Source: Mixophyes australis (Eukaryota > Chordata > Amphibia > Anura > Limnodynastidae). Taken from it: 64,000 nucleotides of DNA. Shown here piece after piece: positions 24,022 through 35,380 of this stretch; the first letter of the stretch is position 1, and each line of letters starts with the position of its first letter. Both the position numbers and the translations under genes were made by a program. The stretch is taken from contig JAVHZZ010000010.1 in NCBI GenBank assembly GCA_036250195.1, positions 106,384,778 through 106,448,777 on the forward strand. The letters are read 5' to 3'. The notes beneath the pieces are model-generated. The model was not told the origin of the DNA. It saw only the letters and a list, made by a program, of their open reading frames with translations, and did no database searches.

Positions 24022-24482
24022 ACCTTTTTTCCGGGCTGCACCTACTTTGTGGAATTCCCTCCCTCGCACAGTAAGACTTTCCTCTAATCTTCAAACCTTC
24101 AAGCGTTCACTGAAAACCCACCTCTTCAGACAAGGTTATGATATTCCTCAACCACCATCTTAATTTCCCTAGATTACCCTATTACCATCCTCTACACAGC
24201 TAACGCAAGACAACAACCTTCTGACCAACATTGCAACACACACAGCCCACTCAGTACTTTTACCTTTGTAGTCTGGCTGGTCCATTGTGCAAGATGATGT
24301 AGCACATGCCCTTGTGTTTCTAACTCCCATTGTCCTATAGATTGTAAGCTTGCAAGCAGGGTTCTCTTACCTCTCTGTCTGTATGCATTACCCAGTATTG
24401 TTTTATCAATGTTTGTTCCCAATTGTAAAGCGCTACAGAATTTGCTGGCGCTATATAAATAAATGTTGATGATGATGATAGG
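24022..24482 (+). mobile_element. 3' end of an L2/CR1-type LINE inside a Tc1 element
   Basis: The fragment contains the last 43 codons of ORF2, a 3' UTR with GATTGTAAGCTTGCAAGCAG, and the tail CTGGCGCTATATAAATAAAT followed by (GAT)n. That tail is nearly identical to the SINE tail in this window. No target duplication was recognised, which is common for this LINE class. Confidence 0.85.
24035..24163 (+). pseudogene. L2/CR1-type LINE ORF2 C-terminus
   Basis: An open frame of 42 codons plus stop reads AAPTLWNSLP, SSNLQTFKRSLKTHLF, then TAA at 24161-24163. The LWNSLP block and the TFKRSLKTHLF block are the conserved C-terminal end of reverse transcriptase proteins of the L2/CR1 group. The remainder is absent through 5' truncation, so there is no catalytic domain. 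Confidence 0.85.
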
Positions 24483-24703
24483 GAAGTAGTAAGGGTGTAC
24501 TTACTTTTCACTTCTGGCTGCTTCATGTTGGCGTAGTTTTTGTTGAATAAATAATGACAAAGTTAAATCTGTTTCGTATTTGTCACATGAGATTAGATTT
24601 ATCAAATATCAGTATTTGATGAGGATTAAATGATTGTTCATTATGCCCTGATATAGAAAAATACAATTTTGAAAGAGGGTATACTTTCTTTTTCACATGA
24701 GTG

Positions 24704-25489
24704 CAAACATACACTTTTAGAATAATAGTGGACAGAATTGCTTTAGTCTGCAGCAGACTAGAGTGTAGAGACCAAGAGAACTGCTGACTGCTACGCAAGG
24801 TTCTTGTACAGACATAGTTGACCTACACACTATTCTTATTAATTGTTGGGCATTCTACTTTGCTTAAGAAAACGGGGGACACACATCATTTCTATGACTC
24901 CTACCTTGTGTTACTGGATCACGTGAGCACAGCATAACAAGGCAAGTTTGTAAACCAGCATGGCAAATGAAGGAAGCCACAATTGTCGCCAAGGCGAAAA
25001 GGATTTACTCCGTGTTCTGTGCTATGGTCAAACGCTGAAATGCTTGGTGTGGAAAATGGATATAATTGTTGCACTATAAGAGTGAATACATCATGCCATT
25101 GTTCAGCATTGGTTTTCAACATCCATGTGTATATAGCCTTAATTTTACAGTTCCTCAGAATGTTTGGAATGCGAACAGGAATTGATTGCCCAGCATCTAA
25201 ATTTACACTTGTTAAGTGCCCTTTATATTGTACAAATGCTTAAGGTTCTTCATCTATAGCTCACATTTGTCTACCAAGTTTCTTATTTGACATCACTCAA
25301 CACTTTCTATTTAACACAATCTAGATTCTTGTAGTGTCTCAAAAGTTTCTTGTTATATTGTAATAACTGACAAAATAAACGTCTGATTCTCACCCAGAAA
25401 AAGGCTAAAAGTGCATTGCATAATCACCATGGAAACATGTCTGTGTTTACTTCATATATGTTATTATAACACAATGAGCTTAAACCATG
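24704..25489. other. Unclassified DNA, nothing recognised
   Basis: No transposon termini and no recognisable coding sequence. Opposed short frames around 24.9-25.2 kb are chance. Confidence 0.4.
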
Positions 25490-25990
25490 AACACTAAAAA
25501 CAATATTGTACCTTCCTAACAAATGTTTTCTACCATATCAGCATCCTAATTGTATGAGAGTGCTCGGTGACCTGTAATATCCTGACAGGCAGAATTTTGG
25601 GAGGTAATAATCTATTTCCTAATCTTCCCTGACGATCTGTTTCCTTGTATTAAAGGTCACTACCATTAAATCCTGAAATAATTTAATTGCAATGCTCTCC
25701 AATCATTCTACTCACACAACATCAAGGCTTATTCTAATATTAGATCAAGCTGCGATAAAGTGAAATATAAAGTTAATTTTTAATAATTTGTTAATGTGTT
25801 TACTCTTTAATGCTCATTACAGTGAACTATTAGTTCTTATCTGTACATCACTTTTATTTATATTTTTGCTATGGGCAGATGAATTTAACTCTAAAATCCT
25901 GTGTTATTATAAGCGGTAATTATTGTGCAGTCAAATAAAGTCCATCTCTGTTGTTCAGTTCACAAAAAAGATGGATGTGACTGAGTAACT
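25490..25990. promoter_or_regulatory. Candidate conserved non-coding block (speculative)
   Basis: This repeat-free AT-rich block contains many TAAT-type cores (GGTAATAATC, CTGAAATAATTTAATTG, GTTAATTTTTAATAATTTG, GCGGTAATTATTG) and a CAATCATTCTACTCAC segment. It sits within the longest repeat-free part of the window, 24.7-29.0 kb. The enhancer suggestion rests on composition only. Confidence 0.22.
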
Positions 25991-28989
25991 CTTCAGCAGG
26001 AGGAAGCTGAAATACAAGGAATGGTGTCTAAACCAAGAACTCATTCATTTGGTGATCTGAGGTGGAGTCTTCAAGTTCTAAAATTAAATGTTTGTTTCCT
26101 GGAAATGCAGGACGTGAAATTGTCTCCCTAAATGTTTGACACTACCCATGGGAAAAAACTCCCTGGTACAGAAATGGGTTTTACCTCTGACCTGTGAATT
26201 TTACCTTAGTATTTTTCCACTCCTAATAAAAGCAATGGAAGGAAAAGCAAAAGTTGTCATGATAGCTGAGTGTTGTTTTGTTTTTTAAAAATATGGCATT
26301 GTGCTCAGCTATTATGTCTGAAGAATAGCCATGGGGTCTTCAAAAATTTGTGATCTAATTAATCAGGGTCAATTTAGACATTCAGATGTGATAAAAGTAC
26401 ACCTAATAGCCTGGATGCTGAACATTTTTGAAAAGGAAAGGACTCGCTGATGATGTAAGTCAGAACACAAATATCTATGAACGTAGGACATACCTTTACA
26501 TCCTGGAGTGAACATGAGTATTTTGACACAGAAGCATTGCACGATTCAAAATATTTGGATGTCTTAAAGAATTCAAGTCTGAGCACCATTATAGCCAAAT
26601 AAGTTATTCAGTATGCAATTTGCAGGGTTGTTTTTTTTAAGTAAATGAGTTAGTCAGGAAAATGTGAGGACACAAGTGTTTCCTAAAGACAGGGCCAAGA
26701 TTACTTTCACTTATATATTTATGCTAGCCCAAAATAACAAAATTAAAGGATTGTTAGATAGTGCTTAATTCAGTTTCATGACATTTCTTAGTCTTTGTGG
26801 AAAGACTTTAACCTCTTTGTTCTTTTCTAAAAGGAAATAATTTAAAACCCACCACTGCAAGATGGAGATAAAGGAAACACTTTCTGAAACATAAAAGCTG
26901 CGGACAAAGACCCACCTGAAAAATGAAAGCAAATTCCATTCATGCCAATTCTGAAGAAAGCTAATGCCACTATTTCCACAGCCATTCATTTCATGGTTAT
27001 GGAAACCACTTAAACCCTTTTAAAATAATAGCCCCCAGAATAGTCGCTCATGTCTGTAGACAGTGATGTTAAATTAGAATTTGAAAACGATCAAAAATGA
27101 CCAGAGTTGGGGGTACAGTGACCATAAGAACAGTTTTGTATAACCTTTGATATTTTGGGTGGTGGGTTTATTTGTGATCTTTCTTTATTTCTTTTACCTC
27201 TCTTCCTGAGAAGTAAAAGTGCTGTCCATTATGTCCCTAACAAGTGGTTCATCCCTGCATCACAGCCTATGAAAACATCCATGTTTTCAGACACACATGA
27301 GTAGGAAGTGAGCTGTTTCTCCAGGTGAGATGGGAATCTCATAGAATCTCCCATTAGGGGATTTAAGAATCAAGCTGATGATGGGTGCAGGTTGTGTTAT
27401 TATTAGCTCTGACTAGCTTGTTTTCATGCTACTTTTTTTTTTGTCTGTGATTACAGCTTCCACCATATCTGTCTGTGCACATCCCCTTGTCAAACAATCC
27501 TCATCACCGCTGAGAAATTCCTCTTTATTTGTCTGGTTTCCACCCACCTCTACAGATTACATGTTCATGCCACGCTTGGCTTCACCTCATTTAAAGCGGA
27601 GATTCTGTCTTTATTTTGGAGTGCAGGCTCTGTAATCATTGCTTCAGAAAAATATATTATTTCATCTAAACTCATAAAAAGAAAAATTGTTTTAGATGTT
27701 AAAACATTGAATAAAATAGGAAGTTTCAGTAATTTGCTTATTATTAAACTTCTAATGACAAGTAAGGTACAGCTCAGAATACTTTTTGGAGAACCTCTCT
27801 CTGGTTATGTAGACTAGAATCCTATGAACTTTTTAGAGGAAACTGTGTCGTGTGACAGAAATATTATAAATTACAGGGTCACACCTGTATAACGCTATTG
27901 TTGTCAGTCAGAAATAGGGCTGTTAGCACTGGAGAGAGATTCTGCTTGGTATGTATATGGTGAATATGGCCACTGATTGAAAGAAGCTATGGCCAATGTC
28001 ATTCTGTCAGGGTGCATATTGGGCAATCATCACCTGTCTTCTACCTGGTTCGGGCCACCATTAGCCCAAAGTGCTCTATATCTAAGAAAAAAGTTGTAAG
28101 TGCATAGATTTGTATCTTTACTTTACAATAAAGTCTTTCCTGGTTGTCTTATTGCTGGTCCAGTGTTTTTTACTCCAGCTATCTAGGATAGGTAAGTAAC
28201 AGAAGAGACAAGGAGACTACCAAAGAACCTAAAAAAGCAAACTTAAAACTAGCACAATTGTAAGTGAATATATTTCATATTTCCGTTATTTCAATCTTTA
28301 TGCATCTGATGTGTTGTGATTTCCTTTGATGTTTCTCCAAGCGCCCATCCCTCATTTTTAAAACTACAATGTGTTGAACTGTGTGGCATTGACCTAATTT
28401 TCTCTGGGGCCATGCAGCTGGAACTAAAGTTCTCTTATTGATTATTGGACTATAATGGATATATTGTATATTCTAATCTTTGCGGGTAGTGCTGACTTTA
28501 TAACACCTTCTGGTGTAGTTTATTCTGAGTTATTGTGACATCACTGGCCATGTGGCTATATATGAAACAACCAACCCACACAGTGCGTTTCTACAAACTG
28601 TCAGTCCTACTGTGTCTGATGTGTTAGAGAAGCACCTCCCTCCTAGTATGGCAGCTTGCAGCAGGATAGTGAGAGAGAGCATAATGAGGACATATTTAGT
28701 GAAGAATGAACACCAGTTATTTAATGTATATTATTCAGCTCGCTGCTGCACAGCCTTTCAGAAATATTCATGTCCTGGACTGGCTTTATTTGTTCCTTAA
28801 TTCCTATTATAGCATGCAGAGCATTGTTAATAAATAGGCACGAAAAGCATTTGCTGTAGACCATAAACACAGGTGTAAGGAAGGCAGGAAACCCTTGTTA
28901 TACAGAGGCAAGTCTCCTGTAACGGTATCTGACCATGGTAACTCTAAGAGCTCCTTGGTCAAATGATAAAAAAAAAAGATATGCTGAAA
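25991..28989. other. Repeat-poor DNA, nothing recognised
   Basis: About 3 kb without any recognised repeat or gene. Short frames (26.4, 26.8, 27.4, 28.55 kb) have no family resemblance. The lack of young repeats contrasts with the next 5 kb. Confidence 0.4.
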
Positions 28990-29157
28990 CCAGGGCTTGG
29001 CTGAGCAGGGAGGCAGCTTCCCCAGGCCTGTCCTATAGTGGGCTACTATGGGCTGGGTCAGTGGGCTATCTGCATTTTTTCCTTTAAAATATTCCTAATA
29101 GGCTTCTGAGCCTAGTCTCGACCCCTGGGCTAAAGTTTGCCAGCCAGTCCCTGGCTG
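28990..29157. repeat. Fragment of the GGGCTGGGTCA interspersed repeat
   Basis: GTGGGCTACTATGGGCTGGGTCAGTGGGC, written here only in part, and the later TTTAAAATATTCCTAATAGGC and GGGCTAAAGTTTGCCAG blocks recur in the same order at 62.70-63.09 kb (TTTAAAATGTTCCCAATGGGC, GGGCTAAAATGTGCCAG). The two copies define an unclassified family. Confidence 0.6.
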
Positions 29158-29433
29158 AAATTTAATGGACGTCCTAATGCTGACCATATATAGTCCTAAC
29201 ATTATCCCAGATCTGAATCTGTTGCCTTTTAATCTCACGGCATTAAAAAGAAATCAGCTTTTTCCTGCCCGTATTTTAAAGTGTAATACCCCACATGCTG
29301 CATACTTTGTACAAGGCGTTTTGTCTGCATACAGTTGGGTGTTACAGTTACCCCTCATGTTCTGCACACTAATGTGATCTTTTTCCTGGGCCAACAATGG
29401 CCTTCATGTTTTGGGACCATTCATATTCTATTA

Positions 29434-29580
29434 TCATATTTTATTTATAAGGTGCCACAAAGGGCATGCAGCGCCGTACATGGCATATACAGAACCCGAT
29501 GATCCATAACACATTACATTATACATGAAAAACAAAATACAAAGACCAGACCTACTGAATAAACTAATAATATTCAGATT
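29434..29580 (-). mobile_element. Retroposon 3' end, minus strand
   Basis: ATTTTATTTATAAGGTGCCA, GCAGCGCCGTACATGGC and CATAACACATTACATTATAC match, in the same order, the start of the retroposon fragment at 22190-22560. The reversed tail is a short TAT-rich run. No coding sequence is present. Confidence 0.6.
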
Positions 29581-29754
29581 TCCATGTATGTTTTATAGAT
29601 GTACATATATGTTTGTAAATAGAATACATTTTTATTTTAATAATGGATACATTTGCATTGTGGGATTATTTTAGCTGTCTGGTGATGACCGTATTTTTCT
29701 TTTCAGAACCACCATTCTTTCACTGATATAGGGAATGACTGGTTTATCTTAGAT

Positions 29755-30586
29755 CAGTGGTTCCCAAACTTCCTCAGTTCGAGGCACCCTTAGGGTCACC
29801 ATAATTTTTCCAAGGCACCCCTAAGCCAAAATAATTACCAGGTAGTCCCGTTTTTTAAATAGTTGGGTCAAAATAACTTAAGATGTATTTAGGCGCCTTC
29901 ACTATCATGTTGTGCCCCTTCATCATATCACTGCGCCCATTCACCATATCACTCTGTATCCCCTTCATCATCTCACTGTGTCCCCCTTCACCGTCTCACT
30001 CTGTGTCCCCCTTCACCGTCTCACTCTGTGTCCCCCTTCACCGTCTCACTCTGTGTCCCCCTTCACCGTCTCACTCTGTGTCCCTCTTCACCGTCTCACT
30101 CTGTGTCCCCCTTCACCGGCTCACTCTGTGTCCCCCTTCACCGTCTCACTCTGTGTCCCCCTTCACCGTCTCACTCTGTGTCCCCCTTCACCGTCTCACT
30201 CTGTGTCCCCCTTCACCGTCTCACTCTGTGTCCCCCTTCACGTCTCACTCTGTGTCCCCCTTCACCGTCTCACTCTGTGTCCCCCTTCACCGTCTCACTC
30301 TGTGTCCCCCTTCACCGTCTCACTCTGTGTCCCCCTTCATTGTCTCACTCTGTGTCCCCCTTCACTCACCGTTTCTTTACTTACCTTCTTTCCTAATTTT
30401 TCGTTATCTTCTTTCCTGATGTCCTCTCTGCTGCTGCTCCTCACTGACACTGTTGGACGTGATGACGTCACACCCGGCAGTCAGTGTGAACAGTGAGGAG
30501 GATGATCCGGCGCTGAATTGGTATTTTTTTATTTTTTTTTTCCCCTCTTCTTCTTTTGCAAGGGCGGCACACTTTGGAAACCGCTG
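29755..30586. mobile_element. hAT-type non-autonomous element carrying a minisatellite, 832 bp
   Basis: The termini CAGTGGTTCCCAAAC (left) and GTTTCCAAAG in reverse from the right end (GGAAACCGCTG) form hAT-like inverted ends. The 8-bp target duplication TCTTAGAT is perfect at 29747-29754 and 30587-30594. Inside lie the 25-bp minisatellite (29971-30366), a CRE-like TGACGTCA at 30463-30470 and a T-rich stretch. No transposase remains. Confidence 0.85.
29971..30366. repeat. 25-bp minisatellite, about 16 copies
   Basis: The unit is TCTCACTCTGTG followed by TCCCCCTTCACCG. Most copies are exactly 25 bp; the first is 23 bp and one near 30243 is 24 bp. More diverged 25-bp-like units start upstream at about 29905. 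The unit has no stop codon in any plus-strand frame and 25 is not a multiple of 3, so three overlapping Ser/Pro/Leu-rich frames stay open across the array. They are artefacts, not genes. Confidence 0.92.
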
Positions 30587-30639
30587 TCTTAGATAATCAT
30601 GTTTTGTGATCTATGCATGGTAATGGCAGAAGGGTTCTT

Positions 30640-30850
30640 ATTCCAGTCCACTGACGGATCGGGAGGGAGGCGATCGGGGCAATCGCCCCCCTAGCATCAA
30701 TCTTCGTACCTTAAAATTGCTGCCAAGAGGTCCTGTCATTGGAAAGGAAGGGGGTGGGGCCATCCAATCAGCGTGAAGGAGGCGTGTGGCTATGCAAAAT
30801 CGCCTTCACCACCTAAATCTTTACCTTAAAATCAACTTTTGTGGTAGCAG
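30640..30850. repeat. GC-rich interspersed repeat fragment
   Basis: The stretch GGCGATCGGGGCAATCGCCC with CCAATCAGCGTGAAGGAGGC stands out from AT-rich surroundings by its GC content and its GATCG/CGATC palindromes. It resembles the GC-rich stretch near 46.0 kb in composition only. Class unknown. Confidence 0.35.
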
Positions 30851-31894
30851 CTCAGGGCAAAGTAACTTCTTACTATACCTCATACAGTATGGGTCTCCAG
30901 ATGGGTGAATAATCGTCAAAAACAAATGCGGTGACAATTCAAACACCATTGACCACTAATCAAAAACACATTTCGGACTTTCCCTGTGACAAAAAATAAC
31001 CACCTCTTTCACCTCCTGCCACTGAGATGCCCTGATAGTAAGGGAGAAGCCATTTGTGTCTGTTCGGCTATATGAACCAGAGTTTGTGCAGCCTGTGTGC
31101 CACGCCTGAACATTCTTCTAATGTGGTCCTCTAGTGTCATTAATAACAAGCTAATACAAGGACCAGGACCATATTAGGACTAGAGGAACTGATGCTGTGA
31201 TTCTCATTGATTGTGGTTGTACATTCCACGTTCCCACGTTCGTCTTTCTTCCATATGCTTTAAATGCAAATTAAAGTTTTTGTGACATCTGTGTTTGAAG
31301 GAAACCTTTTAAAATTCCATATTATTGGCCTGTCGTGTCAGATGGTCTGGTCCTAGCTGACCGCACCTTTCATCTCATTGTAAGTTGAAGCAGCCGATTT
31401 ACAGACATGGCAGGCATCAATATGATCATGAATCATGCCTTTCTTCCACTTCACCCAAAAATGAATGTGATTTGTGTATGTCTTTTATATTCCTGGCAGA
31501 GACTACAAGTCCTTTTGTTGTTTTTATGGTGGGTAAAGCCTGCCCCTGTGGTCCTGGAGTGCACAAGCTGCCATTGAATCGTAGTAAATCCTGTCGTCTT
31601 TCTTTTATGGTCCAGAACGCCTAAAAATCTGCTTCTAATCTTTTTACAAACAGTTTGCTGAGCAGATGCAGCAATATATTCTGCATGATCATTTGTAAAT
31701 GTTTTCTATACCATTTAACTGACACAAAAAATACCTACTGCACTGCCAGAGCTCTCTAGATACTATGGTCACGATAAGTTCATTGATGCAGTGAAAACCA
31801 ACAATTTTGTATGTTCTAAACAGTTATTGACTGTAATTGGTTATTAAAGATTCAATTATTTAGATTAATTTTAGAGGATGGTGGAATACCCACA
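30851..31894. other. Unclassified DNA, nothing recognised
   Basis: No gene or repeat terminus was recognised. The 79-codon plus frame at 31385-31624 has no known domain. Confidence 0.4.
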
Positions 31895-31978
31895 GGTATA
31901 TTTACTAAACTGGGTTTGAAAAAGTGGAGATGTTGCCTATAGCTAATTGTTCAAACCCGCAGTTTAGTAAATATACCC
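31895..31978. mobile_element. Miniature fold-back MITE, 84 bp
   Basis: The left arm GGTATATTTACTAAACTG with GGGTTTGA and the right arm TCAAACCCGC with AGTTTAGTAAATATACC are inverted repeats separated by about 30 bp including GTGGAGATGTTGCCTATAGC. The same internal and terminal blocks occur in the element that runs off the window at 63861-64000, so this looks like an internally deleted member of that family. Confidence 0.8.
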
Positions 31979-32139
31979 CTCTGAGTTCGATGAGTAAATA
32001 AACTGTTCTTCTTGGGAGATGTATGATATAACAAACTTTAATGTCCTCTTTTTCATTGCATGTAATTTATTTTATTAACGAGCAATCATTTACTTGCGCT
32101 ATATATGTTAGACAAAATGTTAAATCTAAGTGTGAAGAT

Positions 32140-32830
32140 ACCGGGTTATCTGGCCCAATTTTACTCACTTCACCCTGGGGTGTCTTATTATGAGAGTGAA
32201 GTCTACCCAGTCCCTTCTAGGGTTCTCACTCACTTAGTCAAATGCAGTTAGAAAGCAAAACAACACATTTATTGTAATAAAAACACTAGATTATTATGTA
32301 CACACAGTAAATAAATGCCAGACAGGCTTATCATCTGTCCCTTACCCCACGAGCTTAAGGAGTTAGTCACCTGGCTGTTCAGACTTCACGACCCATGGAT
32401 CTCTCTCAGCTCGATATGTAGAGAACGACAACTCAATAACTAGATCTTGCACCTTCCATGAATGAAATCCCAGAATGAAAACAACCTCCCCCCCCCCCCT
32501 TCCCTGGAGTGGCTCCTTATATCTAGGGTCAAATTGCCACAGTGCTTTCCCCTCCCATGGCAAACCCCTGGGTCTTTCTTTAAACATTGGTAGGTCTTGG
32601 ATTTGGAGGGGGGAGTGGAGATGGACTGTGTTTCCACAAAAGCCCCCTGCTGGGACGCAGACAGAACGTCTGGACTAGTCCTATGGAGAACAATGGATAC
32701 TAATTGGCTTCCCCCACCTCCCTAGATAGGGTAGCAGTCAGTCCCTCCTAAAATTAACCCCTTACACTACTTTGTGATGTCACAGGGTTCCCAGTTGTTT
32801 CATGCTTCCTGTAGAGGAAGGAGGGGGGAG
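32140..32830. repeat. Unclassified repeat-like block with C/G tracts
   Basis: The block includes CCCAGTCCCTTCTAGGGTTC, a reverse polyadenylation-like AACACATTTATTGTAATAAA, a 12-C run at about 32488-32499, and a frame open on both strands around 32.36-32.68 kb. The arrangement could be an LTR in minus orientation, but termini and target duplication were not found. Confidence 0.25.
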
Positions 32831-32994
32831 AATGAATGCAGCTCCAGCCCCCTCACCTGCATCCTGGACACCACCTGATCTTTACTTATAACCCACCCGA
32901 CTTAACTTTAAGGACAATGAATAACAACCTCACTGCCACATCATCAATATACAATACACAATATACATATTTAAATGAGCTACAAGGTCCCCTT

Positions 32995-33261
32995 ATCATA
33001 ATCACCATTAATTTATATAGTGCCACTGATTCCGCAGCGCTGTACAGAGAACTCACATCAGTCCCTGCCCCATTGGCGCTTACAGTCTAAATTTCCTAAC
33101 ACACACACACAGACAGACAGAAACTAGGTTCAATTTTGATAGCAGCCAATTAACCTATTAGTATGTTTTTGGAGTGTGGGAGGAAACCGGAGCACCCGGA
33201 GGAAACCGGAGCACCCGGAGGAAACCAACGCAAACACGGGGAGAACATACAAACTTCACAT
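32995..33261 (-). mobile_element. tRNA-derived SINE, minus strand, head missing
   Basis: From left to right it shows the reverse complement of the tail (TTTATATAGTGCCACTGATT), GCGCTTACAGTCTAAATTTC, an ACACAGACAGACAG run, and the GGTAGGTTAATTG and GTTTGCG blocks in reverse. It ends before the tRNA-like head. A 19-bp unit AGGAAACCGGAGCACCCGG is perfectly duplicated in tandem at 33181-33218, unlike the other copies here. Confidence 0.88.
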
Positions 33262-33487
33262 GTAATTAGACACTGCAGAGGTATTCTGTTGAGCTGGGGA
33301 ACAAGGGCTATAAAAAGTACCTGCTATAATCCACATTTTGTGAGAAGCAGGTTAAGGTGTTATCAAACTCGTTTCGTCACACCAAGCATTCTGTTTTAGT
33401 GACAGTATGAATTAGTCGTCTTCATTGAAAAACTGAGACGTGACATGAATTTGCTGTCCACTGTATCGGGGTAATCGAGAGAGATCA

Positions 33488-33640
33488 ATAATCATCATCA
33501 GTCTCCACATTTATTTATATAGCGCCATCAAATTCTGTAGCGCTTTACAAATGGGGATGGACACAGTAATAAGCAATACTGGGTAATACAGACAAAGAGG
33601 TGAGAAGGCCCTGCTCACAAACTTACAATCCATTTGTCAA
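33488..33640 (-). mobile_element. L2/CR1-type LINE 3' tail, minus strand
   Basis: ATCATCATCA, TTTATTTATATAGCGCCATC, TGTAGCGCTTTACAA and CTTACAATCC are the reverse complement of the LINE tail at 24.32-24.48 kb in the same order. Only the 3' UTR is present. Confidence 0.78.
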
Positions 33641-35380
33641 TGGGAGTCGATATTCAAGGTTAAATCTACATATTGCAATCAATATGGCAGCTTACATTCA
33701 GCAAGGGATGAGATTTGTGGATTGATGTAAGCCAGTATGTATTATCCTGTTGTAAGGACATGCCTTTTATAGTGTCTTATATGTGTTTTATTTCCTTTAT
33801 ATGTGATTTATTTCCTGTTGTTTTCTAGCTGACACATGGGGGCATATTTGACACTATTAAAATGGAAATTGTCTTTATTCCCCTCTTACCTTGAAGCCTA
33901 CTAATAAACTTAATCTATACAGTATACTGTTGTATATGGTGTATAAAAGTTTTGTACTGCATGACGTCATTTTAAGCTCTGCAGTGAGTCTATCTGTTTG
34001 GGTTACTGGTGGTCCTTTCAGACAGGACACTGACTAGTGACCTCTGATCACCCCAAAAGCAGAACAGACATGACTGATCCCTGGATTAATTACACTGACA
34101 GTCAATGTAAATAAGCAGAGTTAAGTATATCGTAAAAATCACTAAACCTTTGTTTAAGATTGCTAAACAATAGATAAATCTAGACAAATGTTAGAGAACA
34201 GTCATTCAGCCTTCATGCTGCTGATAATATGGTAAACTGTCAGTAACCCCAGCACTGCCCAGTAATTACAAGCTACCAAATGTTCATAAAAATACAAATC
34301 CCTCCGCTACAGTGGATTTCGTTCATTGATTTGATGTATCCTTTGTGGTTTTTAATAAAAGTTATAGAAAGAAATAAGTTACTCTATTTTCCTTTGAGAA
34401 CATAAACTTGTGAATGCCAGGAACAGATTTTCCAGACACATCACCATCCTCAATTACAAAGTATAAATATGTGTATGTATAAGGGGCTACAAAATTTGAC
34501 AGCATTGTACTGTGGCGAAATAGACTATAGTACAGAAAACCGAGGTTGTGCAAGCAACACACAGAATAAGGAAAGGCAAAATGCAGATCATTGAATAAGC
34601 ATAAACATAATAATACCAAAACTGTAAGCATAAGATGGAAAAAGGCAATTTGCTGACCAAACATAAAGCAATAGTTCTGTACAAAGACGCACAGATGGAC
34701 GAGGTGGAAACCTTTAATAAATGCTTATATAAACTATCTGTAATTATTACCCATCTCCTGCCTTGTTATAACTTGTAAGCTGTAGGTGATCTGTCTATTC
34801 ATTCCAATTACATGATAAAAATGTAAATCATGAGTTTTCACTTGAATTGGAAAGTTTTATATATAGGCTTATGCTGTTCTATCTCCATTTATGGTAAAAG
34901 TTAATTTGGTGCAGAATTGATAACAAATTTTTATTAGTAAAGTCATCTTACAAAATAAAACCTTTCCCAAGCGCTTTACATGTGGCCCTTTAACTTGCTA
35001 CTGGCTCATGTAACAACTCAAGGATTTGCCTTTATTGTCCTTTCTCAACAAACTATGTTCCATGACATCATCTCCGTCTGACCCCAGTTATTTAACACCT
35101 TCATTCCTGGCAGGCCTACAAAGAACTGGTAGGAAATGGCAGTAGCTACAATGCATGTGATAAGAATTTTATAGGTAATGGAAATGTGCGCCTCACCGTA
35201 TCCTGAATGAGGCGCTGTCTCAGGAAGCACTCAGAAAGAGGAAGGAAAGGTGAGCTATATTGCCGAATATCTGAATCACCATCAAACTAGGGAAATATAA
35301 TAATGCAATGTGAAAGTGCATCTCATGAAATTCAAGTGTGTGAATTGCTCCGTCTTTAACTTGCACCTGTTGCCTACTAA
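33641..35380. other. Unclassified DNA, nothing recognised
   Basis: No gene, RNA or repeat terminus was recognised. Overlapping minus frames at 34.36-34.68 kb are Leu/Phe/Tyr-rich, without domain features. Confidence 0.4.

Larger units (their letters stand above)
22936..24703 (-). mobile_element. Tc1-like DNA transposon, decayed, split by a LINE
   Basis: The minus strand carries transposase remnants (23006-23895). Plus-orientation terminal sequence is on the right (24483-24703: GGGTGTACTTACTTTTCACT ... GTTTTTGTTGAATAAATAAT) and its inverted, truncated counterpart on the left (TTAACAAAAAAAAAGCC at about 22950). The long terminal inverted repeats fit the Tc1-like group found in fish and frogs. 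The L2-type LINE end at 24022-24482 lies between the transposase start and the right terminus. The left terminus is cut off next to a SINE. Confidence 0.82.

Noticed and set aside
29971..30366. CRISPR-like array
   Set aside because: Units are directly adjacent with no spacers, and the context is a vertebrate transposon.
29883..30496. Three overlapping Ser/Pro/Leu-rich plus-strand frames of 122-194 codons
   Set aside because: They are produced by a stop-free 25-bp minisatellite that is open in all three frames inside a hAT-type element. There is no start context and no domain.
32363..32678. Overlapping frames on both strands near a C tract
   Set aside because: The C tract keeps frames open on both strands, and no family resemblance was found.
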